Shown: positions 33,659 to 46,196, counted from the first letter of the stretch. The stretch: 64,000 nt of DNA from Elioraea tepida (GCF_019203965.1 NZ_CP076448.1:248001-312000), one strand, 5' to 3'. Translations and numbers: made by a program. Notes: generated by a model from the letters alone, not told the origin.

Positions 33659-34795
33659 ATGAGCAGCCAAGGGACCTCGCCCGACCGCCCGGCCCGAGCC
33701 TGCGCAGACGACGCGCCGGAGGAGCCGCCGCCGCGCCTATCCCGCGCCGACCGGCCGCAGCGCCCGCCCGGAGCCCTTGCGCCGATCGTGCTCGGCCCCG
33801 CCACACGGATCGACCTCCCCGTGATCCTCGCGCCGATGTCAGGGGTGACCGACCTTCCGTTCCGACGCCTCTGCCGCCGCCTCGGCGCAGGGCTCGTCGT
33901 CTCCGAGATGATCGCGTCGTGGGCGATGATCCGCGAAAACCGCCAGACGCTAAGGATGGCGGAGACCGATGTCGGCACCGAGGGCTCGCCGCAGGCGGTT
34001 CAGCTCGCCGGCTGCGACCCCGAGGCGATGGCGGAAGCCGCGCGGATGAACGAGGACCGCGGGGCTGGGCTGATCGACATCAATTTCGGCTGCCCGGTGA
34101 AGAAGGTGACGAACGGGCAGAACGCCGGCTCGGCGCTGATGAAGGACGAGCTGCACGCCGCGCGCATCCTGGAGGCGACCGTGCGCGCCGTGTCGATCCC
34201 GGTCACGCTCAAGATGCGCATGGGCTGGGATCATTCCCGCCTCAACGCCCCCTCGATCGCGCGGATCGCCGAGGAGTGCGGCATACGCATGGTCACGGTG
34301 CACGGTCGGACGCGGCAGATGTTCTACACAGGCCGAGCCGACTGGGCCTTCGTGGCGAAGGTGAAGGCGGCGACACGGCTGCCCGTGATCGTCAACGGCG
34401 ACATCGTCACGCCCGAGGACGCGGCGGAGGCGCTTGCTCTCTCGGGCGCGGATGGAGTGATGATCGGCCGCGGCGCTTACGGCCGGCCCTGGCTTCTGGC
34501 CCAGGTCGCGCATTTCCTCGCCACCGGCGAGCACCTGCCGGACCCACCGCTTGCCGACCAGCTTGCGATCCTCTGCGAGCATTTCGAGGCGATCCTCGCG
34601 CACTACGGCGAAGCCCCCGGGGTGCGTCTCGCGCGCAAGCATCTCGCCTGGTACTCGAAGGGCCTGCCCGGCTCGGCCGAGTTCCGCGCCGCCGTCAACC
34701 GCGCCGAGACGCGGGCCGAGGTTCTGGCGCTCGTGGAGGGGTTCTGGCGGCCGCTGATCGAGGCAGAGGTCGAGCCGCGGCGGCTTGCGGCGTAA
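33659..34795 (+). CDS. dusB: tRNA-dihydrouridine synthase DusB
   Basis: FMN-dependent reductase that makes dihydrouridine in tRNA D-loops, about 378 residues. [15 protein letters not shown] and the catalytic Cys145 in [10 protein letters not shown] are diagnostic, with [11 protein letters not shown] and [12 protein letters not shown] further on. A Pro/Arg-rich N-terminal extension of about 50 residues precedes the barrel, so the start (33659, or GTG 33605) is uncertain. It heads the dusB-ntrBC-ntrYX run, as in many alphaproteobacteria and in the E. coli dusB-fis arrangement of related enzymes. Confidence 0.94.
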   Translation: MSSQGTSPDRPARACADDAPEEPPPRLSRADRPQRPPGALAPIVLGPATRIDLPVILAPMSGVTDLPFRRLCRRLGAGLVVSEMIASWAMIRENRQTLRMAETDVGTEGSPQAVQLAGCDPEAMAEAARMNEDRGAGLIDINFGCPVKKVTNGQNAGSALMKDELHAARILEATVRAVSIPVTLKMRMGWDHSRLNAPSIARIAEECGIRMVTVHGRTRQMFYTGRADWAFVAKVKAATRLPVIVNGDIVTPEDAAEALALSGADGVMIGRGAYGRPWLLAQVAHFLATGEHLPDPPLADQLAILCEHFEAILAHYGEAPGVRLARKHLAWYSKGLPGSAEFRAAVNRAETRAEVLALVEGFWRPLIEAEVEPRRLAA

Positions 34796-34874
34796 GTGTT
34801 CGGTCCGCTGGGGGGCGGCCGGACGGAAGCGGGGGGCAGGACATGGGCAACGCGCTCGAGGGGGAGAGGGGGCG

Positions 34875-36088
34875 ATGAAGGCCAGTCGAGGGCGACGCGG
34901 CCTCGCCGTACTGCGCGGCATCGGCGAGGCGATGTCCGGAGGGGGGGCGGAGGCGCCGGCGCGTCTGCTTCGTGCCGTGGCGCCGCCGGCGCCCGAGCCG
35001 CAGGCGATCCTCGCCGCACTCGCCACTCCGGTGGTGGTGGTTGACCGGCTCGGCCGCTTCCGCTTCGCCAACCAGGCTGCGGAGGAGTTCTTCGCTCTCT
35101 CCGCCGCCTCGCTGCGCGCGACCCGGCTCGCCGAGCTCGTGCCAGAGGACAACCCGCTGCACCAGCTGATCGCCCAGGTGCTCGACGGCGCGGTGAGCGT
35201 CTCCGACTACGACCTCACGATCGAGAGCCCCCGCCTCTCCAAGCGCGGCATCACCGTGCACGGCGCGCCGGTGTCGGAGGCGCCCGATTGCGTGGCGCTC
35301 ACCCTGATCGACGGCTCCACACCGCAGAAGCTCGAAAAGCAGATGGGGTTCCGCAACGCTGCCCGGTCCGTCACCGGCATGGCGGCGATCCTCGCCCACG
35401 AGGTGAAGAACCCGCTGTCGGGGATACGCGGCGCGGCGCAGCTCCTCGAAAGCTCGGTATCGGAGCAGGACCGGGAGCTCACCCAGCTGATCCAGGACGA
35501 GGCCGACCGGATCCGCGCCCTCGTCGACCGGATGGAGTGCTTCTCCGACCGACCGATCGAACGCGGCGAGGTGAATATCCACCAGGTGCTCGAGCATGTG
35601 CGGCGGCTCGCGCAGAGCGGCTTCGCCCGGCACGTGCGCTTCATCGAGACCTATGACCCCTCGCTGCCGCCGGTCTGGGGCAATCGCGACCAGCTCATCC
35701 AGGTGATGCTGAACCTCGTGAAGAACGCCGCCGAGGCGATTCCGGAGGCGCAGGGCAGGCCGGGCGGGGTGATCGAGCTCGCCACCGCCTATCAGCACGG
35801 GGTGAGGCTCGCGGTTCCGGGAGCGACACGGCGCCTGCACCTGCCGCTCGTTGTGTCGGTGCGGGATACGGGCTGCGGCATCCCCGAGGAACTCAAGCCG
35901 AATCTGTTCGACCCGTTCGTGACCACCAAGCGGCAGGGCAGCGGGCTCGGGCTCGCACTCGTCGCCAAGATCATCCGCGACCATGGCGGGCTCGTCGAGT
36001 GCGACAGCGTTCCCGGCCGAACCATCTTCCGCCTGCACCTGCCCGTGCATCCGGGCAGTGCCGGAACGGCACAGGAGGACGAGACAGC

Positions 36089-36092
<4 letters not shown>
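34875..36092 (+). CDS. ntrB: nitrogen regulation sensor kinase NtrB
   Basis: Cytoplasmic histidine kinase of 405 residues that phosphorylates or dephosphorylates NtrC in response to PII. A PAS domain ([19 protein letters not shown], about residues 45-150) precedes the phosphoacceptor His175 in [11 protein letters not shown]. The N, D and G boxes follow ([27 protein letters not shown]). GGGGAGAGGGGG lies before the ATG. It overlaps ntrC by 4 bases. Confidence 0.96.
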
Positions 36093-37528
<1,436 letters not shown>

Positions 37529-37536
37529 GCGCGGCG

Positions 37537-39825
37537 ATGGCCGCGGGAGCGATGGCCGAGAAGCTCGATGCGGCCGAAGGTGCTGCCGCGCGGCGCGGCG
37601 CGCTCAGGCGCGCGCTCGACTGGGTTGTGGTCGGCCGCGCCGGGCGGTGGCTCACCCTCGGCATCGCGCTTGCGGCGATCGCGGCCGGTGTCGTCACCTT
37701 CGCCGCCGTCACCGGAACCGGCGCACTCGGCCTTCCCCCCGGCTCGATCCTCTGGCTCGTCAACGTCAACCTCGCCCTGCTCCTGATCCTCGCCGCTGTG
37801 CTTGCGGTTCGGGTCGTGCGCGTGTGGGTGGAGCGTCGCCGCGGCTCGGCGGGCTCCCGTCTGCATGTCCGGCTCGTGCTCCTGTTCGGCCTCGTCGCGG
37901 TGACGCCGACGATCATCGTCACGGTGTTCTCGGCGGCCTTCTTCAACCGCGGCCTCGAGAACTGGTTCAACCAGCGCGTCCGCACCGCTCTCGAGGAGAG
38001 CCTCGCCGCCTCCAAGGCCTATCTCGAGGAACACCAGCGCACGATCCGCGCCGATGCGCTCGCGATGGCCAATGACATCAACCGCGCCGCGCCGATGCTG
38101 CTCACCCAGGGGCCGACCGTCTTTTCGCTCCTGCTTGAGCGGCAGATCGCCTTCCGCGGCCTGACCGAGGCGGTTGTGTTCAACCCCGCGACCGGCCGGC
38201 CCGTCGCGACCGCCGGCCTGCTCGTTCCGCCGGTAGGCGACACCGTCCCCGGCTGGGCGATCGACTTCGCCCGCACCGGCGAGGTGGCACTGCTCGAACC
38301 GACCCGCCAGGACAGGGTGCGGGCGGTCGTCGCCCTCGACCTTCCGGGCCCGCTGATGCTGCTCGTCGGCCGGCCCGTCGACGCCGACGTGCTCGGCCAC
38401 ATGGAACGGACCGAACAGGCAGTGGCCGAGTATCGACGGCTCGAGGCGAGCCGGTCGGGGCTCCAGATCACGTTCGCGCTGATCTTCTCCGTGGTCGCTC
38501 TTCTGATCCTGTTCGCCGCGGTCCTGGTCGGGCTCGTCATCGCGGGCCAGCTCGCGCGCCCGATCTCCTCGCTCGTCTTCGCCGCCGAGCGCGTGCGCGC
38601 GGGCGACCTCGCGGTGCGCGTGCCGGAGCGCCACTCGGACGACGAGATCGGCGTTCTCGCGCGCGCTTTCAACCGAATGATCGGCCAGCTCTCGGCCAAC
38701 CGCGACGAGCTGATGGACGCCTACCGCCAGATCGACGAACGCCGGCGTTTCACCGAAGGCGTGCTCGCTGGCGTCTCGGCCGGCGTGATTGGCCTCGACG
38801 GGGAGGGGAGGATCAACCTGCCCAACCGCTCCGCCTCTGAGTTGCTCGGGGTCGATCTCGTCGCCCATCTCGGCGAGCGGCTCGCCGATGTCGTGCCCGA
38901 GTTCGCGCCGGCGCTTGAACGCGCTGCCGCAAGCCCCCGCGGCACGGCCGGGATGGAGGTCAGGATCGGGCCTGCCGCGTCGCGGCGGACGCTCGTGCTC
39001 CGGATCGATGCTGAGCGGGCGGAGGACAGGATCAGGGGCTTCGTCGTCACCTTCGACGACGTCACCGCTCTGGTCGCCGCGCAGCGCCAGGCGGCATGGG
39101 CCGACGTGGCGCGCCGGATCGCGCACGAGATCAAGAACCCGCTCACGCCGATCCAGCTTTCCGCCGAGCGGCTGAAGCGGAAATACCTTCCCGAAATCCA
39201 GTCCGATCCCGAGACATTCCGTCTCTGTACCGAAACCATCGTCCGGCAGGTCGGCGACATCGGCCGGATGGTGGACGAGTTCTCCGCCTTCGCGCGCATG
39301 CCGCAGCCAGTTTTGCGGCAGGAGGATCTCGGCGAGATCGTCCGCCAAGCCGTGTTCCTGCAGCGCAACGCCCACCCCGAGCTCGCGTTCGAGCTCGCGA
39401 TCGAGGAGCCGGCGCCGGTGGCGCAGTGTGACCGCCGGCTGATCGGCCAGGCGGTGACCAACCTGTTGCAGAACGCAATCGACGCGGTGGCGGCGCGGCC
39501 GGGGGCGGGGCAGATCAGGGTCGCGCTCGCCGCCCGCGACGGTTGGGCCGAGATCACGGTCGAGGATGACGGCGAAGGCCTGCCGGCGGAGGGGCGCGAG
39601 TCGCTCACCGAGCCCTATGTGACGCGGAAAACCAAGGGAACCGGGCTCGGCCTTGCGATCGTGAAGAAGATCATGGAAGACCATTTGGGCCGGCTCGAGC
39701 TGTTGGACCGGCCGGACGGCAAGCCCGGAGCGCGCGTCACCCTGTCGCTGCCGCTCGCCGTCCCGGCGGCCGAGCCCGTGCCGTCGGTCGAGGCGGGGAT
39801 GCAGAAGGCGGCGCATGGCGCATGA
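37537..39825 (+). CDS. ntrY: nitrogen regulation sensor kinase NtrY
   Basis: Membrane histidine kinase of 762 residues. Several N-terminal helices (about 37-110) and a sensor region end with a helix (ALIFSVVALLILFAAVLVGL), then HAMP, PAS, and the kinase core with His530 in RIAHEIKNPLTP. The N and G boxes LLQNAIDAV and GTGLGLAIVKK are present. The frame stays open far upstream through ntrC. The ATG at 37537 is eight bases after the ntrC stop, and ATG 37552 with GGGAG nearby is an alternative. It overlaps ntrX by 11 bases. Confidence 0.95.
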   Translation: MAAGAMAEKLDAAEGAAARRGALRRALDWVVVGRAGRWLTLGIALAAIAAGVVTFAAVTGTGALGLPPGSILWLVNVNLALLLILAAVLAVRVVRVWVERRRGSAGSRLHVRLVLLFGLVAVTPTIIVTVFSAAFFNRGLENWFNQRVRTALEESLAASKAYLEEHQRTIRADALAMANDINRAAPMLLTQGPTVFSLLLERQIAFRGLTEAVVFNPATGRPVATAGLLVPPVGDTVPGWAIDFARTGEVALLEPTRQDRVRAVVALDLPGPLMLLVGRPVDADVLGHMERTEQAVAEYRRLEASRSGLQITFALIFSVVALLILFAAVLVGLVIAGQLARPISSLVFAAERVRAGDLAVRVPERHSDDEIGVLARAFNRMIGQLSANRDELMDAYRQIDERRRFTEGVLAGVSAGVIGLDGEGRINLPNRSASELLGVDLVAHLGERLADVVPEFAPALERAAASPRGTAGMEVRIGPAASRRTLVLRIDAERAEDRIRGFVVTFDDVTALVAAQRQAAWADVARRIAHEIKNPLTPIQLSAERLKRKYLPEIQSDPETFRLCTETIVRQVGDIGRMVDEFSAFARMPQPVLRQEDLGEIVRQAVFLQRNAHPELAFELAIEEPAPVAQCDRRLIGQAVTNLLQNAIDAVAARPGAGQIRVALAARDGWAEITVEDDGEGLPAEGRESLTEPYVTRKTKGTGLGLAIVKKIMEDHLGRLELLDRPDGKPGARVTLSLPLAVPAAEPVPSVEAGMQKAAHGA

Positions 39826-41224
39826 CATCCTGATCGTCGATGACGAGCCCGACATCCGGATGCTGGTGACCGGCATCCTCCGCGACGAGGGCTACGAGAC
39901 GCGCGAGGCGGCCGACAGCGACTCGGCGATCGCCGCGTTCCGCGCCCGCCGCCCCTCGCTCGTGGTGCTCGATGTCTGGCTGCAGGGCTCCCGCCTCGAC
40001 GGGCTCGGCATCCTCGAGGTGCTGCACCGCGAGGAGCCGCAAGTGCCGGTGGTGATGATCTCCGGCCACGGCACGATCGAGACCGCGGTGCAGGCGATCC
40101 AGCAGGGCGCCTACGACTTCATCGAGAAGCCCTTCAAGGCCGACCGGCTTCTGCTCGTCGTCCGCCGCGCGATCGAGGCAGCGCAGCTGCAGCGCGAGAA
40201 CAGCGAACTGAGGCTGCGCGCCGGCGCCGAGACCGAGCTGATCGGCACGAGCCCGCAGATCCGCGAGCTCCGCTCGGCCGTGGAAAAGGTCGCGCCCACC
40301 GGCTCGCGCGTGCTCATCACCGGCCCCGCTGGAGCCGGGAAGGAGGTGGTCGCGCGCATGCTGCACATCCGCTCGCGCCGCGCGAACGGGCCGTTCATGG
40401 TGCTGAACTGCGCCACCCTTAACCCGGCCCGGCTCGAGGACGAGCTGTTCGGCGTCGAGGCAGGGGCGGATCCGCTCACGAGCCCACGTCGCGCCGGCAC
40501 GCTCGAACATGCCCATGGCGGCACGCTCCTGCTCGACGAGGTGGCCGACATGCCGCTCGAGACCCAGGGCAAGATCGTGCGCGTGCTGCAGGACCAGGCC
40601 TTTGAGCGCATCGGCGGGGCGACGCGCGTCAAGGTCGACGTGCGGGTGATCGCGACCACCAACCGCGACCTCGGCGCCGAGATCCAGGCCGGCCGGTTCC
40701 GCGAGGACCTGTTCTACCGGCTCAACGTCGTGCCGCTTCGGGTGCCCGCGCTGCGCGAGCGTCGCGAGGACATCCCCGCGCTCGCGCGCCACTTCCTCGC
40801 CCGCTCCGCCGAGAGCTCCGGCCTGCCCTTGCGCGACCTCTCCGAGGACGCGCTCGCGGTCTTGCAGACCTATGACTGGCCCGGCAATGTCCGCCAGCTG
40901 CGGAACCTTATGGACTGGCTCCTGATCATGGCTCCCGGCGAGCCGCGCGAGCCGATCCGCGCCGAGCACCTGCCGCCCGACATCGGCGCCGCCGCGCCCA
41001 CCGTTCTGCGCTGGGACAAGTCGGCCGAGATCATGGCCCTGCCGTTGCGCGAGGCGCGGGAGCTGTTCGAGCGGCAGTATCTGCTCGCCCAGCTCAACCG
41101 TTTCTCCGGCAATATCAGCCGCACCGCAAGCTTCGTCGGCATGGAGCGCAGCGCGCTGCACCGCAAGCTCAAGACCCTCGGCGTGCATGCCGATGACCGG
41201 GTCGCGGCAAACGGCAATGGCTGA
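39815..41224 (+). CDS. ntrX: NtrX response regulator (GAFTGA-less)
   Basis: Response regulator of 469 residues paired with NtrY. The receiver has D53 (LVVLDVWLQ). The AAA+ domain has GPAGAGKE and DEVADMP. A Fis-type helix-turn-helix (ISRTASFVGMERSALHRKL) is at the end. Where NtrC has GAFTGA this protein reads FGVEAGADPLTSPRRAG, so it should not engage sigma-54. That loss is general in alphaproteobacterial NtrX, which acts on sigma-70 promoters. Targets in the family include nitrogen, redox and envelope genes. Confidence 0.95.
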   Translation: MAHDILIVDDEPDIRMLVTGILRDEGYETREAADSDSAIAAFRARRPSLVVLDVWLQGSRLDGLGILEVLHREEPQVPVVMISGHGTIETAVQAIQQGAYDFIEKPFKADRLLLVVRRAIEAAQLQRENSELRLRAGAETELIGTSPQIRELRSAVEKVAPTGSRVLITGPAGAGKEVVARMLHIRSRRANGPFMVLNCATLNPARLEDELFGVEAGADPLTSPRRAGTLEHAHGGTLLLDEVADMPLETQGKIVRVLQDQAFERIGGATRVKVDVRVIATTNRDLGAEIQAGRFREDLFYRLNVVPLRVPALRERREDIPALARHFLARSAESSGLPLRDLSEDALAVLQTYDWPGNVRQLRNLMDWLLIMAPGEPREPIRAEHLPPDIGAAAPTVLRWDKSAEIMALPLREARELFERQYLLAQLNRFSGNISRTASFVGMERSALHRKLKTLGVHADDRVAANGNG

Positions 41225-41747
41225 GCCCAAGCCGCGCCCGGCCCCCGGGCCGGTGGCGTCGCCTCAGGAGGGCGGCTCGGTCGCGCGCGTGCGGGCCGCG
41301 CTCGCCGCTGCGGGGCACCCGGACACGATCCGCGCCTTCCCGGAAGGCACGCGCACCGCCGAGGATGCCGCACGGGCGGTGGGGTGTTCCGTCGCCGAGA
41401 TCGCAAAAAGCCTCGTGTTCCGGCAGAAGGGGTCGGCCCGGCCCGTGCTCGTGATCGTCTCCGGCGCCGATCGCGTCGATCTCGACCGCCTCGCTGCGAT
41501 CCTCGGCGCCCCGATCGAACGGGCCGAGGGGCGCTGGGTGCGCGAGGTGACGGGCTTCGCGATCGGCGGTGTGGCGCCTCTCGCACATCTCACCCCACCT
41601 CTCGTGCTGATCGACGCGCGGGTGATGGCGCTCAGCCGCGTCTGGGCGGCGGCGGGAAGCCCGGCGCATGTGTTCGAGATCACCCCCGAGCGCCTGCTCG
41701 CCCTCTCCGCCGGGCGGGTAGTCGAGGTCGCAGCGGAGCCTCGGTGA
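41217..41747 (+). CDS. YbaK/EbsC-type aminoacyl-tRNA deacylase
   Basis: A 176-residue single-domain trans-editing protein of the YbaK/ProX family, which hydrolyses mischarged aminoacyl-tRNAs (Cys- or Ala-tRNA-Pro in known members). TAEDAARAVGCSVAEIAKSLVFR with the conserved lysine, LVIVSGADRVD, and GFAIGGVAPLAH are family motifs. ATG 41217 overlaps the ntrX stop, which fixes the start; an upstream ATG lies inside ntrX. Which tRNA it edits is not evident. Confidence 0.88.
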   Translation: MAEPKPRPAPGPVASPQEGGSVARVRAALAAAGHPDTIRAFPEGTRTAEDAARAVGCSVAEIAKSLVFRQKGSARPVLVIVSGADRVDLDRLAAILGAPIERAEGRWVREVTGFAIGGVAPLAHLTPPLVLIDARVMALSRVWAAAGSPAHVFEITPERLLALSAGRVVEVAAEPR

Positions 41748-42208
41748 CCGACGCCGCGATCCGCCCCTTCGCCGACATCGACGGCGAGGCCTTCGCCGCT
41801 CTCGCAGCGGCGGCGCGCGCGGAAGGTCACCACTTCCTCGACCGGATGCTGGCCGACTGGCATGCCGGCATCACCCGGTTCGACCGCCCCGGCGAGGTCG
41901 TGCTCGCGGCCTGGGTCGGCGACACGCTCGCGGGGCTCGTCGCGCGCGGGCGCGACCCGCATTCGAACGACCCGACGGTCGGCCGACTGCGGCACCTCTA
42001 TGTGCGCCCCGAGATGCGGGGAAAGGGGATTGGGCCGATGCTAGCCCGCGCGGCGCTTGCCGGGGCGGAGGAGCAGTTCCGGCTCATCCGCGTCCGGCTT
42101 GGGCCCGATCATGCCGCGGCGGCGGCGATGTATCTCGCTCTCGGCTTCGTCCCGATCGCCGGCGACCCGTTTGCGACCCATGCGCTCGCTCTCCGGCCCG
42201 GGGCCTGA
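41744..42208 (+). CDS. GNAT family N-acetyltransferase
   Basis: A 154-residue acetyltransferase. The acetyl-CoA loop RHLYVRPEMRGKGIGPMLARAA is the GNAT motif A, followed by AAAMYLALGFVPI near the C-terminus. The GTG start overlaps the deacylase stop (GTGA), so the two are coupled. The acceptor substrate cannot be deduced; amines, amino acids or protein N-termini are all possible. Confidence 0.87.
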   Translation: MTDAAIRPFADIDGEAFAALAAAARAEGHHFLDRMLADWHAGITRFDRPGEVVLAAWVGDTLAGLVARGRDPHSNDPTVGRLRHLYVRPEMRGKGIGPMLARAALAGAEEQFRLIRVRLGPDHAAAAAMYLALGFVPIAGDPFATHALALRPGA

Positions 42209-42350
42209 TCGGAGCGGGCCCGGCTGCGCGATGCCGTGGCGGGCCGGCGGTCCGGAGAGTGAGGAGGCCCGCGGCCGGGAGCAGGTTGGGCATGGGTTCC
42301 GCCCTTACCCCCGTTTGCTTTACGCTGCCTGCCACGGGAGATCACGTGCG

Positions 42351-42722
42351 ATGAAGGGGCTGATCGCGGCCGTCGCCGTCATCACGATTGCTTCGGTTGG
42401 CGTGGCCTCGGCGCAGATGGGCGGCGCCGGGCACGGTGCGTTCGACGGCGCGTGGGTGATCGATGTCGTGACCGACCAGGGTCCCTGCGGGCGCGGCTTC
42501 GCCGGTGACTACACCATCTCGGGCGGGCAGATCTCGGGCAGGTTCAGCGGCGCGGGGGGCATCAGGCCGGTCACGGGAAGTGTCGGCCCCGATGGCACGC
42601 TCGTGATGCGGATCGGCGGCAGCGACGGTCTCGTCCTGCGCGGCCGTCTTCAGTGGCGCGTGGGCTGGGGAGAGTGGGAAAGCCCCGCCTGCTCCGGCCG
42701 ATTCATGACCAACCGGCGCTGA
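42351..42722 (+). CDS. small secreted protein of unknown function
   Basis: A 123-residue protein with a signal peptide (MKGLIAAVAVITIASVGVASA) and a glycine-rich mature domain with two cysteines (GPCGRGF and SPACSGRF) about 65 residues apart, which could form a disulfide. Repeated short strands (YTISGGQISGRFSG, TLVMRIGGSDGLVLRGRLQW) suggest a small beta-barrel such as those found in heat-shock-like or lipocalin-like periplasmic proteins. CGGGAG precedes the ATG. I do not recognise a family. The 142-base gap before it holds no other gene. Confidence 0.7.
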   Translation: MKGLIAAVAVITIASVGVASAQMGGAGHGAFDGAWVIDVVTDQGPCGRGFAGDYTISGGQISGRFSGAGGIRPVTGSVGPDGTLVMRIGGSDGLVLRGRLQWRVGWGEWESPACSGRFMTNRR

Positions 42723-42734
42723 CCCAACGTCGGT

Positions 42735-43121
42735 TCAGCCGACCGAGAAGGAGCTCCCGCAGCCGCAGGAGGATGTGGCGTTCGGGTTTCGCACCGTGAA
42801 GTGCGAGGCCATCAGCCCGTCCTCGTAGTCGACCTCTGCGCCGCCGAGGAGCTCGAGCGAGGTCTCGTCGACCACGAGCCGTGCGATGCCAGCGTCGAAC
42901 ACCCGGTCGTCCTTATGGACGGCCGTATCGAGCGAGAACCCATACTGGAACCCCGAGCAGCCACCGCCCGAGACGGTGAGGCGAAGCATCAGAGCGGGGT
43001 TGCCTTCCTGCGCGACGATCTCCGCCACGCGCCGCGCCGCGGCAGGCGAGAGACGAACCTCGCGCGCCGAGGCGGCCGGTGCGGCCGTCGCGGGGGCAGG
43101 GGCAGGAGCGGCGTGATCCAT
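42735..43121 (-). CDS. erpA: iron-sulfur cluster insertion protein (ErpA/IscA type)
   Basis: A-type Fe-S carrier of 128 residues. The three cluster cysteines are C55 ([11 protein letters not shown]), C119 and C121 (SSCGCGSSF). An Ala/Pro-rich N-terminal tail of about 18 residues precedes the domain. The ATG at 43121 was chosen because residues before it are not family-like. It is divergent from dgt, a typical alphaproteobacterial arrangement. It would serve the many Fe-S enzymes encoded here. Confidence 0.92.
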   Translation of the reverse strand: MDHAAPAPAPATAAPAASAREVRLSPAAARRVAEIVAQEGNPALMLRLTVSGGGCSGFQYGFSLDTAVHKDDRVFDAGIARLVVDETSLELLGGAEVDYEDGLMASHFTVRNPNATSSCGCGSSFSVG

Positions 43122-43215
43122 CTGCGAACCTCTCGCACCAAGATCGGCGTCCGCCGCCCTGATGTCAAACCTCGACGGTTGCGGCGGAGGGCCGCACCGG
43201 CGCACCCTGACACGG

Positions 43216-44394
43216 ATGCCCGACTCGGCCAACTATCCGCATCCGCTCGCTGCCTATGCGGTGCCGCATGACCGCACGCGCGGCCGCCTTGTCGCTGAAC
43301 CCTGCTCGGGAACACGCGGGCCGTTCCAGCGCGACCGTGACCGGATCGTGCACTCGACCGCCTTCCGGCGCCTCAAGCACAAGACGCAGGTCTTCGTCGC
43401 CGCGGAAGGCGACCACTACCGCACGCGTCTAACCCACTCGCTCGAAGTGGCCCAGATCGCGCGCAGCATCGCCCGCCTGTTGCGTCTCAACGAGGATCTC
43501 GCCGAGGCGCTCGCGCTCGCCCATGACCTCGGCCACCCCCCCTTCGGCCATGCCGGGGAGGAGGCGCTGAACGCCGCGATGCAGCCCTTCGGCGGCTTCG
43601 ACCACAACGCCCAGGCGCTGCGCGTCGTCACCCTGCTCGAGCGTCGCTACGCTGCCTTCGACGGTCTCAACCTCACCTGGGAGACGCTCGAGGGGCTGGT
43701 CAAGCACAACGGGCCGGTCACCGACCCGCCGGCCTATGTCGCCGCCTTCGCCGCCCGCTTCGACCTCGACCTCGCAAGCCACGCCTCGGCCGAGGCGCAG
43801 GTGGCCGCACTTGCCGACGATCTCGCCTACGTCACCCATGACCTCGATGACGGGCTTCGCGCGGGGCTGTTCACGCTCGCCGAGGTCCGCACCCTGCCGC
43901 TCGTCGGGGAAGCGGTCGCGGCGGCGGAGGCAGATTGGCCCGGACTCGCCCCGCCGCGGCTGCACCACGAGACGATCCGCCGGCTGATCGACCGGCTGGT
44001 GCGCGACCTCGTGGCCGAGACCGCGTCGCGGCTCGAGGCGGCCGCGCCGCGCGATTCGGATGCCATCCGCCGGCTCGGCGCCCCCGTGGTCGCCTTCTCG
44101 CCATCGGGGGCGGAGGCGGTGCGCGTGATCAAGGCGTTCTTGGTCGCCCGCATGTACCGGCATTTCCGGGTCAACCGCATGACGCTGAAGGCGCGCCGCG
44201 TGGTCCGCGAGCTCTTCGCCGCCTTGGTCGCAGAACCCGCCTGCCTGCCCACCGAGTGGCAGGAGGGAGCGGGGGCCCCCGGCTCGGACCGCACCGCGCT
44301 TCAGGTCTGCGACTACATCGCCGGCATGACCGACCGCTTCGCCCTTGACGAGCATCGCCGCCTGTTCGACCTGAGCGCGACTGAGACGGCCTGA
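43216..44394 (+). CDS. deoxyguanosinetriphosphate triphosphohydrolase-like protein
   Basis: HD-domain dNTP triphosphohydrolase of about 392 residues that hydrolyses dNTPs to nucleosides plus triphosphate. The HD motif is visible as [14 protein letters not shown] then [15 protein letters not shown], with [11 protein letters not shown] upstream, all typical of the dGTPase type 2 family. Start taken at [10 protein letters not shown]; a GC-rich extension to 43162 is possible. argS follows after 29 bases. Confidence 0.93.
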   Translation: MPDSANYPHPLAAYAVPHDRTRGRLVAEPCSGTRGPFQRDRDRIVHSTAFRRLKHKTQVFVAAEGDHYRTRLTHSLEVAQIARSIARLLRLNEDLAEALALAHDLGHPPFGHAGEEALNAAMQPFGGFDHNAQALRVVTLLERRYAAFDGLNLTWETLEGLVKHNGPVTDPPAYVAAFAARFDLDLASHASAEAQVAALADDLAYVTHDLDDGLRAGLFTLAEVRTLPLVGEAVAAAEADWPGLAPPRLHHETIRRLIDRLVRDLVAETASRLEAAAPRDSDAIRRLGAPVVAFSPSGAEAVRVIKAFLVARMYRHFRVNRMTLKARRVVRELFAALVAEPACLPTEWQEGAGAPGSDRTALQVCDYIAGMTDRFALDEHRRLFDLSATETA

Positions 44395-44423
44395 GGGCCA
44401 CGCTTCCTCCGCCCGGAGTGTGC

Positions 44424-46196
44424 ATGAACATCTTCTCGACGTTCCGCGAGGTCGTGCGCGAGGCCGTGCTCCGCCTCGCCCCGGACGTGCCGGCAGAGCT
44501 CGTCGCAGCGATCGGCGTCGAGCCGCCACGCGATGCCGCGCACGGCGACATCGCCACCAACGCCGCGCTGGTGCTCGCGAAGGCGACTCGGCAGAACCCG
44601 CGCGCCTTCGGCGAGCGCCTCGCTGCCGAGCTCGCGCAGCATCCGGCGGTGGCGTGCGCCGAGGTCGCGGGCCCAGGCTTCGTCAATCTTAGCCTCGAGC
44701 CCGGCTTCCTGCGCGCACGGCTTGCCGACATCCTGCATGCGGGCGCCGACTACGGTTCGAGCACGATCGGCGGTGGCGAGCGGGTGAATGTCGAATACGT
44801 CTCCGCCAACCCGACCGGGCCGATGCATATCGGCCATTGCCGCGGCGCCGTGGTGGGCGATGCGCTTGCCGGGCTGCTCACCAAGGCCGGCTTCGCGGTC
44901 ACGCGGGAGTATTTCGTGAACGACGCCGGCGCGCAGGTCGAGGCGCTCGCCTGGGCGGCCTATTGGCGCTACCTCCAGGCGCTCGGAACCCCCCTGACCG
45001 AGGCCGAGTTCGAGGCGCTCGTCCCGGGCGGGCTCCAGTATCGCGGCGCGTATCTCGTCCCGGTCGGCGAGGGTCTCGCACGGCGCCATGGTCTCTCCCT
45101 GTGCCGCGAGGGGGCAAGGCCCGCCGAACCGTCCGTGTGGATGGAAACCGTTCGCGCGGAAGCCGTCGCAGCCATGATGGAGACGATCCGCGACGACCTC
45201 GCCGCCCTTGGCGTTCGGCATGACGTGTTCGTCTCGGAGGCCGAACTGGTCGCCTCGCGGCGGGTGCACGAGACGCTGGAACGCCTCACGGAACGCGGCC
45301 TCATCTACACGGGCGTGCTTGATCCGCCGAAGGGCCAGAAGCCGGAGGACTGGGAACCGAGGCCGCAGACCCTGTTCCGTTCGACGGCCTTCGGCGACGA
45401 CATCGACCGGCCGCTGCGCAAGAGCGACGGCAGCTTTACCTACTTCGCCAACGACATCGCCAACCACGCCGACAAGCTCGCGCGCGGCTTCCGACGCATC
45501 GTCCAGGTCTGGGGCGCGGACCATGCCGGCTATGTCAAGCGCATGGAGGCGGCCGTCCGCGCCCTCGACGAGGGCGCCTCGTTCCGCGTCCTGCTCTGCC
45601 AGATCGTGCACCTGATGAAGGGCGGGGAGCCGGTGCGTATGTCGAAGCGCGCCGGAACCTTCGTGACCCTGCGCGAGCTGATCGACGAGGTTGGCCGCGA
45701 CGTCGTCCGCTTCATCATGCTCACCCGTCGGTCGGACGCGCAGATGGAGTTCGACCTCGACCGAGTGCGCGAGCAGACCAAGGACAACCCGGTGTTCTAC
45801 GTGCAATATGCGCATGCGCGCTGCCGGTCGGTGCTGCGGCATGCGGCAAGTCTCGGTTTTGACGTCCACCCGGCGGCGCTCGCCGCCGCACCGCTCGATC
45901 ATCTCTCCGACGAGGCCGAGCTCGCGCTGATCCGCACCCTCGTCGCCTGGCCGCGGGTGGTCGAGCAGGCGGCGGTCGCGTACGAGCCGCACCGACTCGC
46001 GTTCTATCTGTATGATGTGGCTGCGGCGTTCCATGGCCTTTGGAACCGCGGGCGCGACGAGGCGGAGCTCCGCTTCATCCAGCCCGAGGCGCCGGAGCCG
46101 ACGCGGGCGCGGCTCGCGCTCGTGCAGGCGACGGCGACGGTGATCGCCTCGGGCCTCGAGACGATCGGGGTGACGCCGGTCGAGGAGATGCGCTGA
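44424..46196 (+). CDS. argS: arginyl-tRNA synthetase
   Basis: Class I synthetase charging tRNA-Arg, 590 residues. The ArgS N-terminal domain ([20 protein letters not shown]) precedes the HIGH motif in [19 protein letters not shown]. The MSK-type loop is [19 protein letters not shown]. The C-terminal DALR anticodon-binding domain ends in [12 protein letters not shown] lies six bases before the ATG. It probably belongs to one transcription unit with dgt and the downstream SPOR-nagZ genes. Confidence 0.97.
   Translation: MNIFSTFREVVREAVLRLAPDVPAELVAAIGVEPPRDAAHGDIATNAALVLAKATRQNPRAFGERLAAELAQHPAVACAEVAGPGFVNLSLEPGFLRARLADILHAGADYGSSTIGGGERVNVEYVSANPTGPMHIGHCRGAVVGDALAGLLTKAGFAVTREYFVNDAGAQVEALAWAAYWRYLQALGTPLTEAEFEALVPGGLQYRGAYLVPVGEGLARRHGLSLCREGARPAEPSVWMETVRAEAVAAMMETIRDDLAALGVRHDVFVSEAELVASRRVHETLERLTERGLIYTGVLDPPKGQKPEDWEPRPQTLFRSTAFGDDIDRPLRKSDGSFTYFANDIANHADKLARGFRRIVQVWGADHAGYVKRMEAAVRALDEGASFRVLLCQIVHLMKGGEPVRMSKRAGTFVTLRELIDEVGRDVVRFIMLTRRSDAQMEFDLDRVREQTKDNPVFYVQYAHARCRSVLRHAASLGFDVHPAALAAAPLDHLSDEAELALIRTLVAWPRVVEQAAVAYEPHRLAFYLYDVAAAFHGLWNRGRDEAELRFIQPEAPEPTRARLALVQATATVIASGLETIGVTPVEEMR

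Noticed and set aside
40440-40510. Missing GAFTGA in NtrX as a novel mutation
   Set aside because: Loss of the motif is a known general trait of alphaproteobacterial NtrX.
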